A stretch of DNA of 64,000 nt from Cognatundibacterium jejuense (GCF_014284255.1 NZ_JACOFV010000001.1:478853-542852); one strand, 5' to 3'; positions 24,354-35,007 are shown, numbered from the stretch's first letter. Notes: generated by a model not told the origin, from the letters alone. Program-made: numbers and translations.

Positions 24354-25547
24354 ATGAATAGTAAAAAAAATAAACAACAAGTCTGCATTCTGGGGGCGAC
24401 TGGCTCCATTGGTGTTTCAACCTTGGATGTGATTGCCCGTCACTCTGATAAATATGATGTGTATGCCTTAACGGCACATACCCAGGTTGAAAAATTAGCT
24501 GCACAGTGCGCTCAATTTCATCCCAAAGTAGTGGTGGTCGGGTCTGCAACTGCAGCAGATGGTTTGCGTCAGTTACTTGTAGCGAGCGGCCAGGCTAATA
24601 TTCAGATCGAATTTGGTGCCGCTGCACTGTGTGCAGTAGCCTCCGCACCAGAGTGCGATATTGTGATGGCGGCGATAGTTGGTGCTGCTGGTTTGCCAGC
24701 GTCTCTTGCAGCAGCAGAGGCTGGTAAGAAGGTGCTGCTGGCGAATAAAGAAGCGCTGGTCATGTCGGGCAATCTGTTCATGAATGCGATTAAAGCGCAT
24801 GGCGCTTCTTTGTTGCCTATTGACAGCGAACATAACGCCATCTTCCAATGCTTGCCACGCTCGTTTGATGGACAACCTGATCAGCATGGTGTTCGCAAGA
24901 TATTGCTGACGGCATCCGGTGGCCCCTTTTTATATCGTGACATCCAAACCTTAAGCTCTGTCACTCCCGAGCAAGCAGTTGCGCATCCGAACTGGGTGAT
25001 GGGCAGAAAAATTTCTATCGACTCCGCCACAATGATGAACAAGGGCTTGGAAGTGATCGAGGCGCATTGGCTGTTCAATGTTCCTGCGGATCGTATCGAT
25101 GTGGTGATTCACCCTCAAAGCGTGATTCACTCGATGGTTTCGTATAACGATGGTTCGGTGTTGGCGCAATTGGGTAATCCAGACATGCGTACGCCAATTG
25201 CCTATGGGTTGGCTTATCCGGAACGCATCGATTCTGGTGTTGATGCTTTGGATTTAATCAAAGTTGGGAAACTTAACTTTGAGGCGCCGGATTTCAATCG
25301 TTTCCCTTGTCTTGCTTTAGCTTATCAAGCGCTGCAGACAGGTGGTTCAGCACCGACAATTTTGAACGCGAGTAATGAAATTGCCGTTCAGGCTTTCCTG
25401 GATGGAAAGATAGGATTTACCATGATTCCTCAAGTCATTGAGCAAAGTCTGCAAAAGATTGTTGTAACCGAGATGACGGATCTTGAAAGTATTTTGGCGG
25501 CTGATGCGGAAGCGCGAAGCGTAGCTACTAAACTCGTTTCCCAATGA
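24354..25547 (+). CDS. dxr: 1-deoxy-D-xylulose 5-phosphate reductoisomerase
   Basis: Second enzyme of the MEP isoprenoid pathway, which converts DXP to MEP with NADPH and is the target of fosmidomycin. The N-terminal [14 protein letters not shown] dinucleotide fold, the [12 protein letters not shown] segment, the [13 protein letters not shown] metal and substrate loop and the [18 protein letters not shown] motif are all present. It is 397 residues long. It starts four bases after cdsA and overlaps rseP by four (ATGA). Confidence 0.98.
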   Translation: MNSKKNKQQVCILGATGSIGVSTLDVIARHSDKYDVYALTAHTQVEKLAAQCAQFHPKVVVVGSATAADGLRQLLVASGQANIQIEFGAAALCAVASAPECDIVMAAIVGAAGLPASLAAAEAGKKVLLANKEALVMSGNLFMNAIKAHGASLLPIDSEHNAIFQCLPRSFDGQPDQHGVRKILLTASGGPFLYRDIQTLSSVTPEQAVAHPNWVMGRKISIDSATMMNKGLEVIEAHWLFNVPADRIDVVIHPQSVIHSMVSYNDGSVLAQLGNPDMRTPIAYGLAYPERIDSGVDALDLIKVGKLNFEAPDFNRFPCLALAYQALQTGGSAPTILNASNEIAVQAFLDGKIGFTMIPQVIEQSLQKIVVTEMTDLESILAADAEARSVATKLVSQ

Positions 25548-26911
25548 AGCTCATACAAACAATACTTGCATTTTTAGTCGCTTTAGGGGCCTTGGTCACT
25601 ATTCATGAATTTGGCCACTATCTGGCGGCCAGATTGTGTGGCGTTAAAGTACTTCGCTTCTCTGTGGGTATGGGGAAAGTGATTTTTTCTCGCAAACTAG
25701 GAAAAGATCAGACCGAATGGGCAATTTCCATGTTGCCCTTGGGCGGCTACGTCAAAATGCTCGATATGCGTGAGCAGGGTGATATACCAATACCGCAAGA
25801 AGATTTGGCGCGTGAATTTTGCCGTCAATCTGTTTGGAAGCGCATTATTATTGTCGCTGCAGGGCCGGTTGCAAATTTTCTGTTGGCGATTGTTTTGTAT
25901 GCGGGATTGTTTATACATGGTATTCCTGAACCAATTGCAAAAATCCGAGTCCCATCAAACAATTCTGTCGCCTACGAAGCAGGTTTGCGCCATGGGGACC
26001 GGATTTTAAGCATTAATGGTCTCGCGGTGCAAAGTTGGAGCGAAGTGCAGTGGAAATTGATGCAGCGTGCTTTGGCAAAAGGTGCTGCTGAACTTGTTGT
26101 TGAACGTCAGGCAAGCGGGGCGTCAAATGGAAAAGAAAGTCGCGTTGTTGATTTACCTTTGCAGCAGTTGAGCGCTAAAGACTTGGAAGGGGATTTCTTA
26201 TCTAAGCTAGGATTCTCTCTTGCACGACCTGCGGCAATAATTGGCGAGATACTTCCTGGCGGCCCTGCTCAGTTGGCGGGATTGCAGCAAAATGATAGGG
26301 TGCTGGCGGTTAATGGAGTCGCGGTTCTTGATGGATTGTCGTTCACGGAGATGGTAAGTGCATCACCTGGCACCCCGTTGAAGCTACATATTCTCAGAAA
26401 TCAGTCTGAATTTGATATAGTAGCAACCCCTGAGCCAGAGAGTAATGCTGGCACACGTGTCGGGCGCTTGAAAGTTAAGTTAATGCTGGCACCAGAAATG
26501 ACCGTTGTCAGTGCTGGTCTCTTTGATTCGGTATTGAAGGCGGGTCAAAAGACTTGGGATACTAGTCTGATGAGCTTTAAGATGATCGGGAAAATGCTGG
26601 TTGGCGAAATTTCTTTAAAGAATGTGACTGGGCCATTAACTATTGCTGACTATGCGGGTCAGACATCAAGAACTGGTGTGATTAGCTACCTGAGTTTCAT
26701 GGCATTAATCAGTATTAGCCTTGGTGTAATGAATTTGCTGCCCATACCAGTGTTAGATGGTGGGCATTTGTTGTATTATTCGCTGGAAGTTTTGACGGGG
26801 AAACCTGTTTCAGAACGCTTTGGCGAAATTGCCCAACGTGCAGGCTTAGCACTGTTGATGGCAATGATGGCGGTAGCTTTTTTTAATGACATAGTCAGAC
26901 TAATGTCATAA
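25544..26911 (+). CDS. rseP: Site-2 intramembrane metalloprotease RseP
   Basis: Inner-membrane zinc protease that releases sigma-E by cutting RseA and clears signal peptides. The active site is HEFGH (about residue 22-26) in the first membrane helix and the LDGGH motif ([16 protein letters not shown]) in a later helix. Two PDZ domains lie between them, the second seen as [25 protein letters not shown]. It is 455 residues long. The position directly before bamA links envelope stress control with outer-membrane assembly. Confidence 0.97.
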   Translation: MKLIQTILAFLVALGALVTIHEFGHYLAARLCGVKVLRFSVGMGKVIFSRKLGKDQTEWAISMLPLGGYVKMLDMREQGDIPIPQEDLAREFCRQSVWKRIIIVAAGPVANFLLAIVLYAGLFIHGIPEPIAKIRVPSNNSVAYEAGLRHGDRILSINGLAVQSWSEVQWKLMQRALAKGAAELVVERQASGASNGKESRVVDLPLQQLSAKDLEGDFLSKLGFSLARPAAIIGEILPGGPAQLAGLQQNDRVLAVNGVAVLDGLSFTEMVSASPGTPLKLHILRNQSEFDIVATPEPESNAGTRVGRLKVKLMLAPEMTVVSAGLFDSVLKAGQKTWDTSLMSFKMIGKMLVGEISLKNVTGPLTIADYAGQTSRTGVISYLSFMALISISLGVMNLLPIPVLDGGHLLYYSLEVLTGKPVSERFGEIAQRAGLALLMAMMAVAFFNDIVRLMS

Positions 26912-26981
26912 TAGTCGGCTTGATGATAAAAAACTCATTCCAGATAGCAATATTGAGAGTATTGAAAGAACTTTACACCCA

Positions 26982-29333
26982 ATGAAATTACATATCGAGC
27001 ATTTCACTTTGCCACATTTTCGTCGTCATACTGTAGCTTTGGCTGCGTTGGCTTTATGTTCCGGCAGCGCTTTTGCGATACAGCCATTTACAGTTAAAGA
27101 TATTCGTGTTGAAGGTTTGCAAAGAACAGAGGCTGGTACCGTATTTAGCTATTTACCCGTAAAAGTGGGTGAAGTATTTGATGATGCTAAAAGTACGACT
27201 GCAATTAAGTCTTTATACGCCACAGGATTTTTCAAAGATATTCAGATTGAAGAACAAGACGGCGTTTTGGTTGTCTTACTGGAAGAACGTCCAACTATTG
27301 CTGGCGTAGACTTTACTGGTACCAAAGAATTTGAAAAAGATGCTTTGATTAAGGCGCTGAAAGATATCGGTATTGGCGAATCGAAAATTTTCGACAAAGC
27401 TACGGTTGATCGCGCTGAACAAGAATTGAAAAAACAATACTTGTCTAAAGGCCTGTATGGCATGCAAATTACAACAACCATCACCCCAGTAGAGCGTAAC
27501 CGCGTCAAAGTTACGTTCGCAGTGGACGAAGGTGAAATTGCGAAAATTGCTCAAATCAAGATTATCGGCAATAAGGCGTTTTCTGATGGCGAATTGCGTG
27601 ACGTAATGGCGTTGAACACGCCAACCTGGTTCTCTTGGTACACAAAAGCAGATCAATATTCTAAGCAGAAATTGTCGGGCGATATCGAGGCTATACGCTC
27701 GTTCTATCAAAATCGCGGCTATCTTGAGATGCAAATTCTCTCAAGCCAGATTGCGATTACAACTGACAAAAAAGAAATCTATATCACTATCAATCTGGTT
27801 GAGGGCGAGAAATACACGGTCTCCGACGTGAAGCTCGAAGGTGAAATGTTTGGTCGCGAGGACGAGTTGGCCTCATTGATGTTGTTGAAGAAAAATGACG
27901 TCTACAATGCTGCTCGTTTAACTGAAAGTACGAAGCGTATTTCTGAGCGTTTAGGTAATTTTGGGTACGCGTTTGCTAACGTGAGTGCAAATCCTATCTT
28001 AAACAAAGAAAAGAAAGAAGTTGCTTTCGCCGTCGCTGTTGATCCTGGCAAGCGTGTCTACGTTCGCCGCATTAATCTTGCGGGAAATACAAAGACGCGG
28101 GACGAAGTAATCCGCCGCGAATTCCGCCAATTTGAAGGTTCGTGGTACGACGGTGAAAAAATTAAAGCATCACGTGACCGTGTTGAGCGTCTGAGTTACT
28201 TTGGCGATGTCAAACTGGAAACGCCAGAGGTAGCGACCAGTGCTGATGAAGTTGATATTAGTCTGACAGTCACGGAAAAACCAACTGGTAATTTGACATT
28301 TGGTGCAGGTTATTCTAATGCGGAAAAATTAACGCTGACTGGCTCGATTTCACAAGCCAACGCATTTGGTAGTGGAGATACCATCGGCTTGGAAATGAAT
28401 ACCAGCCGCATGAACCGTACTATTGCTTTGTCACATTTTGACCCTTACTTTACTGATGACGGCATTAGTCGTAGCTTAGAAGGGTATTTACGTACGACAC
28501 GACCAATTATCGGCAGTATTGGTGACTATAAAGTACAAACAACCGGTGGCAACATTCGTTTTGGTGTTCCTTTTTCTGAGGTCGATACTATCTTCTTTGG
28601 TATTGGTGTTGAACGAACCACAGTTGATGCCTATCTGAGCAGTCCTTCACGCTATTTGAAATATATAGCGACGTATGGCAAGAATGTTTCTAAAGATCCT
28701 ACCGATCCACTCTATGGGGTAGGTTCAGCAACGACAAATGCCTTCCCGTTTACGGTCGCATGGCAAAGAGATAGTCGTGATAGCGTCATGACTCCATCTG
28801 TAGGACGTTATCAGCGTGCCAATCTGGAGGTGGCAGCTATTGGCGATATGAAATATTATCGTGCAATCTATAATGCCCAATATTTCAAGCCAGTTTACCG
28901 CTCCGTTGTGTTGGCATTAAATGGCGAATTTGATTACGGTCATGGCCTCAACGGCAATCCATATCCTATTTTCAAGAACTTTTATGCCGGTGGTATTGGC
29001 TCGGTTCGCGGCTATGAACCATCCAGTCTTGGTACTAAAGACCCTAATGGCGATTCGTTAGGTGGTGCAAGTAGAGTCATAGGTAATATAGAATTACAAG
29101 TTCCGTTTCCAGGTGCAGACAAATCCTTGCGTTGGTTTACATTCTTGGATGGCGGACAAGTTTTTGACGAAGGCCAAAAAATGCAATTCAAAGATTTGCG
29201 CTTTGGTACCGGTATTGGTATAAGTTGGATTTCTCCGGTTGGCCCGCTGAAGCTCAGTTTCGGGCGTGCGTTAAATGCTAAGCCGGAAGATAAAAAGCAA
29301 ACCTTCCAGTTCCAAATGGGTACAGGTTTTTAA
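26982..29333 (+). CDS. bamA: Outer membrane protein assembly factor BamA
   Basis: Omp85 barrel that inserts outer-membrane proteins. The 783 residues include a signal peptide (cleavage after GSAFA, residue 32), five POTRA domains (about 33-430; the first begins FTVKDIRVEGLQRTEAGTVF) and a C-terminal 16-strand barrel. The barrel contains the VRGYE lid-lock motif in GGIGSVRGYEPSSLG and ends in the terminal phenylalanine of FQMGTGF. The stop codon abuts a perfect palindrome that may attenuate transcription into skp. Confidence 0.98.
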   Translation: MKLHIEHFTLPHFRRHTVALAALALCSGSAFAIQPFTVKDIRVEGLQRTEAGTVFSYLPVKVGEVFDDAKSTTAIKSLYATGFFKDIQIEEQDGVLVVLLEERPTIAGVDFTGTKEFEKDALIKALKDIGIGESKIFDKATVDRAEQELKKQYLSKGLYGMQITTTITPVERNRVKVTFAVDEGEIAKIAQIKIIGNKAFSDGELRDVMALNTPTWFSWYTKADQYSKQKLSGDIEAIRSFYQNRGYLEMQILSSQIAITTDKKEIYITINLVEGEKYTVSDVKLEGEMFGREDELASLMLLKKNDVYNAARLTESTKRISERLGNFGYAFANVSANPILNKEKKEVAFAVAVDPGKRVYVRRINLAGNTKTRDEVIRREFRQFEGSWYDGEKIKASRDRVERLSYFGDVKLETPEVATSADEVDISLTVTEKPTGNLTFGAGYSNAEKLTLTGSISQANAFGSGDTIGLEMNTSRMNRTIALSHFDPYFTDDGISRSLEGYLRTTRPIIGSIGDYKVQTTGGNIRFGVPFSEVDTIFFGIGVERTTVDAYLSSPSRYLKYIATYGKNVSKDPTDPLYGVGSATTNAFPFTVAWQRDSRDSVMTPSVGRYQRANLEVAAIGDMKYYRAIYNAQYFKPVYRSVVLALNGEFDYGHGLNGNPYPIFKNFYAGGIGSVRGYEPSSLGTKDPNGDSLGGASRVIGNIELQVPFPGADKSLRWFTFLDGGQVFDEGQKMQFKDLRFGTGIGISWISPVGPLKLSFGRALNAKPEDKKQTFQFQMGTGF

Positions 29334-29353
29334 TTGCGGCGCCGCAATTTTTG
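29332..29353 (+). terminator. Perfect 18-bp palindrome plus T run between bamA and skp
   Basis: AATTGCGGC (29332-29340) is followed without a gap by GCCGCAATT (29341-29349) and then Ts. It is terminator-like and probably partial, because skp and the lipid A genes follow. Confidence 0.6.
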
Positions 29354-29383
29354 CGTGCTTTAGTTCGAGTTACGGAGATTATT

Positions 29384-29902
29384 TTGAGTCAACATCTTAC
29401 CCCGTCCAAATTGTTTCGTCGTTTGATGGTTTGTGCGGCATGTTTTTTTAGCATTGCACAGGCGAATGCGCAAGATTCGAGAGTGGCTATTTTTGATTCT
29501 CAGCGCGTCATGCGTGAGTCAGCACCTGCGAAGGCAGCCGAAGCGAAAATTGAACAAGAGTTTTCCAAGAGAGGCAAAGAGTTGCAAGACCTGACTGCTA
29601 AGATTAAAGTGTTAGCAGAGAAGCTAGATAAGGATACACCTGTACTTTCAGAGTCAGATCGTATTAAGCGGCAGCGTGAATTAACCGATTTGGATCAGGA
29701 CATTAAGCGTAAGCAGCGTGTGTTTAACGAAGATCTTAATCAACGTAAAAATGAAGAAATAGCAGCCTTGGTTGATCGCGCAGTGAAAGCTGTCAAAAAG
29801 ATTGCAGAGGCGGAGAAGTATGACATCGTATTGCAAGATGCCGTTTACTCTCATCCCCGCGTCGATATTACCGATAAGGTTCTTAAAGAACTCTCTAAAT
29901 AA
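29384..29902 (+). CDS. skp: OmpH/Skp-family periplasmic chaperone
   Basis: Periplasmic holdase that carries unfolded outer-membrane proteins to the BAM complex. The start is taken as TTG 29384 because GGAG lies six bases before it; the protein then has a signal peptide ending IAQANA and a mature part of about 145 residues. DSRVAIFDSQRVMRESAPAK is the usual OmpH opening strand and helix, followed by a long charged coiled coil. A longer frame from 29351 is open but lacks a ribosome binding site. It lies between bamA and lpxD as in most Gram-negative bacteria. Confidence 0.9.
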   Translation: MSQHLTPSKLFRRLMVCAACFFSIAQANAQDSRVAIFDSQRVMRESAPAKAAEAKIEQEFSKRGKELQDLTAKIKVLAEKLDKDTPVLSESDRIKRQRELTDLDQDIKRKQRVFNEDLNQRKNEEIAALVDRAVKAVKKIAEAEKYDIVLQDAVYSHPRVDITDKVLKELSK

Positions 29903-29905
29903 ACA

Positions 29906-30967
29906 ATGACCACGACGAGCACTCGGCTGGGAGAATTGGTCGATCGCTTCGGTGGTCAATTAATTGGATCTCCTGATATAACAGTGACCGGCATTGCGCC
30001 TTTAAGCGATGCCGGAGACCTGAACATTACTTTCCTCTCCAATTCAAAATTACGTGCGCAAGCAGCTTCGACCAAAGCTGCAGCTTTAATCTTGACGGAG
30101 ATGGATCACGCGCAAATTGCGGCTCAGTATTCGGGGGCGTGCATCATTGTGTCGAACCCTTATGTCTACTTTGCACGTGCGGCCCAATATTTTGCGGCGC
30201 TGAAGGCAATTCCTCCTGTCCTGGGTGTACATCCAAGCGCTTGGGTGAGCCCGCATGCAATTGTGCCAGCGTCGGCGAGTATTGGGCCGCATGTCAGTAT
30301 TGATGCTGAGGCGGTGATCGGTGAAGGCGCCGTGATTAAGGCAGGAACGGTGATTGGGCGTGGCGTCACTATTGGCGACAATACTTTATTGCATGCTAAT
30401 GTGACCGTTTATGACTATTGCGTGGTTGGGGCTGAATGCGTTATTCATTCTGGTGCGGTGATCGGTGCCGATGGTTTTGGATTTGCCAATGATCGGAGTC
30501 AATGGGTCAAGATTCCGCAAACCGGACGCGTAGTCATTGGCGATCGTGTCGAAATCGGCGCTAACACTAGTATAGATCGTGGTGCTTTGGCTGACACCAT
30601 CATTGAAGATGGCGTGATACTCGATAACCAGATTCAGATTGGTCACAATTGTCATATTGGTCAAAATACTGCGATGGCAGGATGTGTGGGTGTTGCTGGT
30701 AGCGCCAAGATCGGAAAAAATTGCACGTTTGGTGGTGCGGCAATGGTGCTTGGACATTTGACGATTGTTGATAATGTCCACGTGTCTTCCGCAAGTATGG
30801 TGTCGAGATCCATTCTTGAGCCAGGCCAATACACTGGTTTTTATCCTCTCGCAAAAAATGCAGATTGGGAAAAATCCGCAGCCATCGTCAGAAATCTCTC
30901 GGGTATGCGTGAAAAAATTCGCCAATTAGAAAAAACAATCAAAACATTGACTGAAAAATCATCATGA
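29906..30967 (+). CDS. lpxD: UDP-3-O-(3-hydroxyacyl)glucosamine N-acyltransferase
   Basis: Third step of lipid A synthesis. It is 353 residues with an N-terminal uridine-binding domain, a left-handed beta-helix of many hexapeptide repeats (about 100-300) and a C-terminal helix. The catalytic histidine is in the [21 protein letters not shown] region; [21 protein letters not shown] is family-typical. It follows skp by three bases and overlaps fabZ by four. Confidence 0.98.
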   Translation: MTTTSTRLGELVDRFGGQLIGSPDITVTGIAPLSDAGDLNITFLSNSKLRAQAASTKAAALILTEMDHAQIAAQYSGACIIVSNPYVYFARAAQYFAALKAIPPVLGVHPSAWVSPHAIVPASASIGPHVSIDAEAVIGEGAVIKAGTVIGRGVTIGDNTLLHANVTVYDYCVVGAECVIHSGAVIGADGFGFANDRSQWVKIPQTGRVVIGDRVEIGANTSIDRGALADTIIEDGVILDNQIQIGHNCHIGQNTAMAGCVGVAGSAKIGKNCTFGGAAMVLGHLTIVDNVHVSSASMVSRSILEPGQYTGFYPLAKNADWEKSAAIVRNLSGMREKIRQLEKTIKTLTEKSS

Positions 30968-31428
30968 AAAAAACACTCAACATTAACGAAATTAAAGAAT
31001 ATTTGCCCCATCGCTACCCAATGTTATTGGTGGATCGCGTGTTGGACTGGGAAGATGGTAAGACCATCACCGCCATCAAAAACGTTACGGCGAATGAAGA
31101 ATTTTTTAACGGACATTTTCCGAACAAACCAGTGATGCCGGGCGTGCTGATGATCGAAGCTCTGGCACAAACAGCAGCGCTATTATCGTTTTTAACAATG
31201 GGGCAAAAGCCTGACGAGAAGACGATCGTGTATTTCCTGGGGATCGACGGTGCGCGTTTTAAACGCCCGGTTGAGCCAGGCGATCAATTGAAAATGGAAG
31301 TAGAAATTCTTAAAGTTGCTCGTGGTATTTGGAAATATAAAGCGAAAGGCACAGTAGATGGTCAACTTGCATTAGAAGGCGAGTTGATGTGTACTATGCG
31401 CACCACTGATGACAATGCGGAGAAATAA
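30964..31428 (+). CDS. fabZ: 3-hydroxyacyl-ACP dehydratase FabZ
   Basis: Hot-dog-fold dehydratase of fatty acid elongation, 154 residues. The motif [16 protein letters not shown] and the catalytic histidine in [23 protein letters not shown] (with the matching glutamate) are clear. It sits between lpxD and lpxA and overlaps both (ATGA at the start, one base at the end), competing with LpxA for 3-hydroxyacyl-ACP. Confidence 0.98.
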   Translation: MKKTLNINEIKEYLPHRYPMLLVDRVLDWEDGKTITAIKNVTANEEFFNGHFPNKPVMPGVLMIEALAQTAALLSFLTMGQKPDEKTIVYFLGIDGARFKRPVEPGDQLKMEVEILKVARGIWKYKAKGTVDGQLALEGELMCTMRTTDDNAEK

Positions 31429-32216
31429 TGCTGATCCATCCAAGCGCGCTGATCGATTCCAAGGCAAACCTTGATAGCTCGGTAGAAGTTGGCCCATATT
31501 CGATTATTGGCCCTCATGTCAGTATTGGAGCCGGGACCAAAATCGGCTCGCACGTTGTCATCAGCGGTCATACGACAATAGGCAAAGACAATGATTTCCA
31601 TGCTTTTTCTTCGATTGGTGGCCCGCCACAGGATAAAAAGTATGGCGGTGAGGTTACCTATCTTGAAATCGGTGATCGCAACCTGGTCAGAGAATTTTGT
31701 ACATTCAATTGTGGTACGGTACAAGATCGCGGCATTACGCGCATCGGTAGCGATAACTGGTTTTTAGCTTATGTTCATATTGCTCATGACTGCACGGTCG
31801 GCAACAACACGATCTTTTCCAATAATGCTGCGTTGGCTGGTCACGTGGAAATTGGTGATTGGGTGATCATGAGCGGATTTTCAGCGGTGCATCAATTCTG
31901 CAAGATTGGTGCACATGCATTTGTCGGGATGAATACCAGCCTGACCCAGGACGTGCCGCCTTTTGTTCTGCTTTCCGGCAATCCAGCGGTAGCACATGGT
32001 GTCAATCTGGAAGGATTAAAACGTCGTGGGTTTGATCGTGAACAATTAAATGCAATTCGCCAGGCCTACAAAGTAATCTATAAATCGGGATTGACATTGG
32101 ATGAGGCCAAACTGGCACTTGATCAGCAAATCGCTGGCTTGTCTCAGGAGGTTGCGGTGCACGTAAAATCACTACGTGACTTCCTTGATACGTCTACGCG
32201 TGGCATTGTTCGCTAG
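31428..32216 (+). CDS. lpxA: UDP-N-acetylglucosamine O-acyltransferase
   Basis: First step of lipid A synthesis. It is a 262-residue trimeric beta-helix protein with hexapeptide repeats from the start (IHPSALIDSKANLDSSVEVGPYSIIG) to about residue 190. The catalytic histidine is in the VHIAHDCTVGNNTIFSN segment, followed by a helical C-terminus. The ATG overlaps the fabZ stop by one base. Confidence 0.98.
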   Translation: MLIHPSALIDSKANLDSSVEVGPYSIIGPHVSIGAGTKIGSHVVISGHTTIGKDNDFHAFSSIGGPPQDKKYGGEVTYLEIGDRNLVREFCTFNCGTVQDRGITRIGSDNWFLAYVHIAHDCTVGNNTIFSNNAALAGHVEIGDWVIMSGFSAVHQFCKIGAHAFVGMNTSLTQDVPPFVLLSGNPAVAHGVNLEGLKRRGFDREQLNAIRQAYKVIYKSGLTLDEAKLALDQQIAGLSQEVAVHVKSLRDFLDTSTRGIVR

Positions 32217-32222
32217 TTGCCT

Positions 32223-33383
32223 ATGTCGTCTACTCATCAGTCAAAGATAGCGATGGTCGCAGGGGAAACCTCCGGCGATATGCTGGCGGCACGTTTGTTA
32301 TCAGGCTTGCGTCCACGCTTGCCAGATGCTCATATGCACGGTATTGGCGGGCCCCATATGGCGGAGTACGGTTTTGCCAGTGACTGGCCTATGGATAAGC
32401 TGTCAGTGCGCGGTTTATTCGAAGTACTGGTGCATTACCGTGAAATCAGTGGGATACGCAAGCAGTTGACGCAACAGTTGTTGATTGAAAAGCCTGACGT
32501 ATTTATCGGTGTCGATGCGCCAGATTTCAATCTGGATATGGAAGTTAAGCTTAAGCAAGCCGGCATTCCAACTATGCATTACATCAGTCCCTCAATCTGG
32601 GCTTGGCGTGGTGGCAGGATTAAAAAAATCGCCGCAGCGGTTTCGCACATGTTGGTGATATTCCCATTCGAAGAACAGATTTACAAAGATGCAGGTATCC
32701 CTGCGACGTATGTCGGGCATCCCTTAGCGCAGGTGATTCCACTGGAAATTGATACCAATGCAGCGCGCGAAGAATTGGGACTTGATCCCAGATTTAAAGT
32801 GGTAGCGATATTACCCGGTAGTCGTATTTCTGAAATTAAATACAATACTGAAGCTTTCATACGTACCGCAAAGATTTTGCTGGAACGCGATCCGCACCTT
32901 CAAATCGTCGTCCCTATGGCTGGTAATAAGCAACGTAGCTATTACATTAAATTGGTCGTGGCGGCGAAGCTCGAAGGGGTTCCAGTCTTGTTGATCGATG
33001 GCAGGTCTCACACCGCTATCGCGGCGGCAGATGTTGTGCTAGTGGCATCAGGCACCGCTTCATTAGAGGTCGCACTGTTCAAAAAGCCTATGGTGATCGC
33101 ATATAAGATGATGGAAGCATCGTGGCAGATCTTGAAGCATATGGGCTACCAGCCATGGATAGGTTTGCCCAATATTCTTGCACGTGATTTTGTGGTACCA
33201 GAATTTTTGCAATCTGCGGCAACACCATTAGCAATGGCCGATGCGCTTTGGGAGCAATTAAATAGTGATCAGTTGCAAAGTAGTCTGAAAGAACGATTTA
33301 CAGAAATGCACCATACCTTGCTGCGCGATACTGCTAATATATCCGCACAGGCTGTTATTGATGTAATCGCTCAGCATCGCTAG
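32223..33383 (+). CDS. lpxB: Lipid-A-disaccharide synthase
   Basis: Family GT19 glycosyltransferase that joins UDP-diacylglucosamine with lipid X on the inner-membrane surface. The N-terminal KIAMVAGETSGDMLAARLL motif is diagnostic; YISPSIWAWRGGRI and the LPGSRISEI loop are also present. The ATG at 32223 is chosen (386 residues), although a TTG at 32217, directly after the lpxA stop, is also in frame. A terminator follows, and rnhB, which often comes next in relatives, is not here. Confidence 0.97.
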   Translation: MSSTHQSKIAMVAGETSGDMLAARLLSGLRPRLPDAHMHGIGGPHMAEYGFASDWPMDKLSVRGLFEVLVHYREISGIRKQLTQQLLIEKPDVFIGVDAPDFNLDMEVKLKQAGIPTMHYISPSIWAWRGGRIKKIAAAVSHMLVIFPFEEQIYKDAGIPATYVGHPLAQVIPLEIDTNAAREELGLDPRFKVVAILPGSRISEIKYNTEAFIRTAKILLERDPHLQIVVPMAGNKQRSYYIKLVVAAKLEGVPVLLIDGRSHTAIAAADVVLVASGTASLEVALFKKPMVIAYKMMEASWQILKHMGYQPWIGLPNILARDFVVPEFLQSAATPLAMADALWEQLNSDQLQSSLKERFTEMHHTLLRDTANISAQAVIDVIAQHR

Positions 33384-33447
33384 TTATTTTTCTAAGTTTC
33401 ATTGCACACGGGTCACTTTTTGATCTGAGCAATTGACCTTACTATCC

Positions 33448-33476
33448 TGGCAGCTACGGCTGCCATTTATTTTTTA
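33448..33476 (+). terminator. Terminator after the lpx operon
   Basis: TGGCAGC (33448-33454), loop TACG and GCTGCCA (33459-33465) are followed by a T-rich tract. It lies directly before the tatD-family start, so it must stand upstream of that gene's own promoter or act only partially. Confidence 0.75.
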
Positions 33477-33488
33477 TCTGGTCTCATT

Positions 33489-34268
33489 ATGTACGTAGAT
33501 TCCCATTGTCATATTAATTTTCCGGAGTTAGCCGGACGCATGCCTGAAATTTTGCAAAAAATGGAAGACAACGGTGTGAGCCACGCATTATGCGTTTCTG
33601 TTGATTTACCGGATTTTCCACAAGTGTTAGCGTTGGCAGAGCAATATCCGCATATTTATGCCTCGGTCGGTGTCCATCCGGATTATGAGGAAACACCTGA
33701 GCCCAGCGCAGAACAATTGGTAGAGCTGGCGCAGCATCCGAAAATTATTGCCATCGGAGAAACTGGTCTGGATTATTTTCGACTAAAAGGTGATCTGGAA
33801 TGGCAAAGAGAGCGCTTTCGTCAGCATATACGCGCTTCCAGAATCTGCCGGAAACCCCTGATCATTCACACGCGTGCAGCATCTGAAGATACGATTCGTA
33901 TTATGCAGGAAGAAGGTGCAGGCGTAGAGCATGGCGGGGTGGCAGGAGTCATGCATTGTTTTACAGAATCTTTAGAGGTAGCGCAGGCTGCTGTTGCAAT
34001 GGGCTTCTATATTTCATTTTCCGGCATATTGACTTTTAAGAGCGCGAAAGATTTGCAGGCGGTTGCAAAAGCCTTGCCATTGGACAGAATTTTGATCGAA
34101 ACGGATTCTCCATATCTAGCACCAGCTCCGCATCGTGGCAAAATGAATGAGCCAGGTTTTGTACGTCATGTAGGAGAATTTTTAGCGGATATCAAAGGTA
34201 TTTCAGTGAATGAAGTGCAGAAAATCACCACGGAAAATTTCTTTAATCTTTTTCAGTTTGCAGCTTAA
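33489..34268 (+). CDS. TatD-family metal-dependent hydrolase (YcfH type)
   Basis: TIM-barrel amidohydrolase of 259 residues. Metal ligands of the family are visible: H6 and H8 in DSHCHINFPE, E92 in AIGETGLDYF, the histidine in PLIIHTR, the histidine in GVMHCFTES and the aspartate in LIETDSPYLAPAPHRG. Family members act as 3'-5' exonucleases or deoxyribonucleases; the physiological role of this member is unknown. The adjacent ankyrin gene has the same orientation, a pairing seen elsewhere in Burkholderiales. Confidence 0.94.
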   Translation: MYVDSHCHINFPELAGRMPEILQKMEDNGVSHALCVSVDLPDFPQVLALAEQYPHIYASVGVHPDYEETPEPSAEQLVELAQHPKIIAIGETGLDYFRLKGDLEWQRERFRQHIRASRICRKPLIIHTRAASEDTIRIMQEEGAGVEHGGVAGVMHCFTESLEVAQAAVAMGFYISFSGILTFKSAKDLQAVAKALPLDRILIETDSPYLAPAPHRGKMNEPGFVRHVGEFLADIKGISVNEVQKITTENFFNLFQFAA

Positions 34269-34308
34269 ATTCACAGGATATCTAATTGAAAACGATAGGG
34301 TGGTAAAG

Positions 34309-35007
34309 ATGAAAATGATAGTTAACTTTATTGCGTTGAAACCGTTTGGCCGATTGCTTGCGAAAACGATCTGTGGCTTATTTCTTCTGATTGGCGTTCA
34401 TCACGTAGTGTTAGCTGCGAGTAGTTCTTATGATGATTTTATCTTTGCTGTCAAATTTAATGATCCTGCAACAGTCAGTGGTTTGCTGCAGCGTGGCATG
34501 GATCCAAATTCGGTTGACGAGTTGCGCGGCGAATCAGCGTTAATGATTGCGATCAGAGAAAAATCAATGAAGGTGATTGATACTCTTTTGAGTGCGCGCG
34601 ATATTAAACTTGAACAACATGCTCGCAATGGTGATACGGCGCTGATGTTGGCAAGCTTTTTCGGGAATGTAGAGGCAGTAAAAAAATTGGTTGCAGCTGG
34701 TGCTGAAGTGAATCAACCTGGCTGGGCTGCCGTGCATTACGCTGCGGCAAGCGGTAGCGTTGAAACACTGAATTTTTTATTGGAGCATGCCGCATATATT
34801 GATTCTGAGTCTCCAAATAAAACAACGCCACTGATGATGGCACTAAATTTTGGAAAGTACGACACAGCAAAAATTTTGATTGATAGCGGTGCGGACATAA
34901 GCCTTAAAAATGACGCTGGCATGACAGCGCTCGATTTTGCTAACAAAAGTGAGCGAAATGATCTAATTTTGTTGTTAAAAAATCGTATCTCTACCTCTCA
35001 GAAATAG
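34309..35007 (+). CDS. Exported ankyrin-repeat protein
   Basis: A protein of about 232 residues with an N-terminal signal sequence (hydrophobic run KTICGLFLLIGVHHVVLAAS, cleavage likely after VLA). It carries roughly five ankyrin repeats, seen as GDTALMLASFFGNVEAVKKLVAAGAEVNQ, AAVHYAAASGSVETLNFLLEHAA and similar helices. It is predicted periplasmic and probably mediates protein contacts; the partner is unknown. The start at 34309 (GGGTGGTAAAG before ATG) is preferred to a longer frame that overlaps the tatD-like gene. It stands 40 bases downstream of that gene and is likely cotranscribed. Confidence 0.88.
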   Translation: MKMIVNFIALKPFGRLLAKTICGLFLLIGVHHVVLAASSSYDDFIFAVKFNDPATVSGLLQRGMDPNSVDELRGESALMIAIREKSMKVIDTLLSARDIKLEQHARNGDTALMLASFFGNVEAVKKLVAAGAEVNQPGWAAVHYAAASGSVETLNFLLEHAAYIDSESPNKTTPLMMALNFGKYDTAKILIDSGADISLKNDAGMTALDFANKSERNDLILLLKNRISTSQK

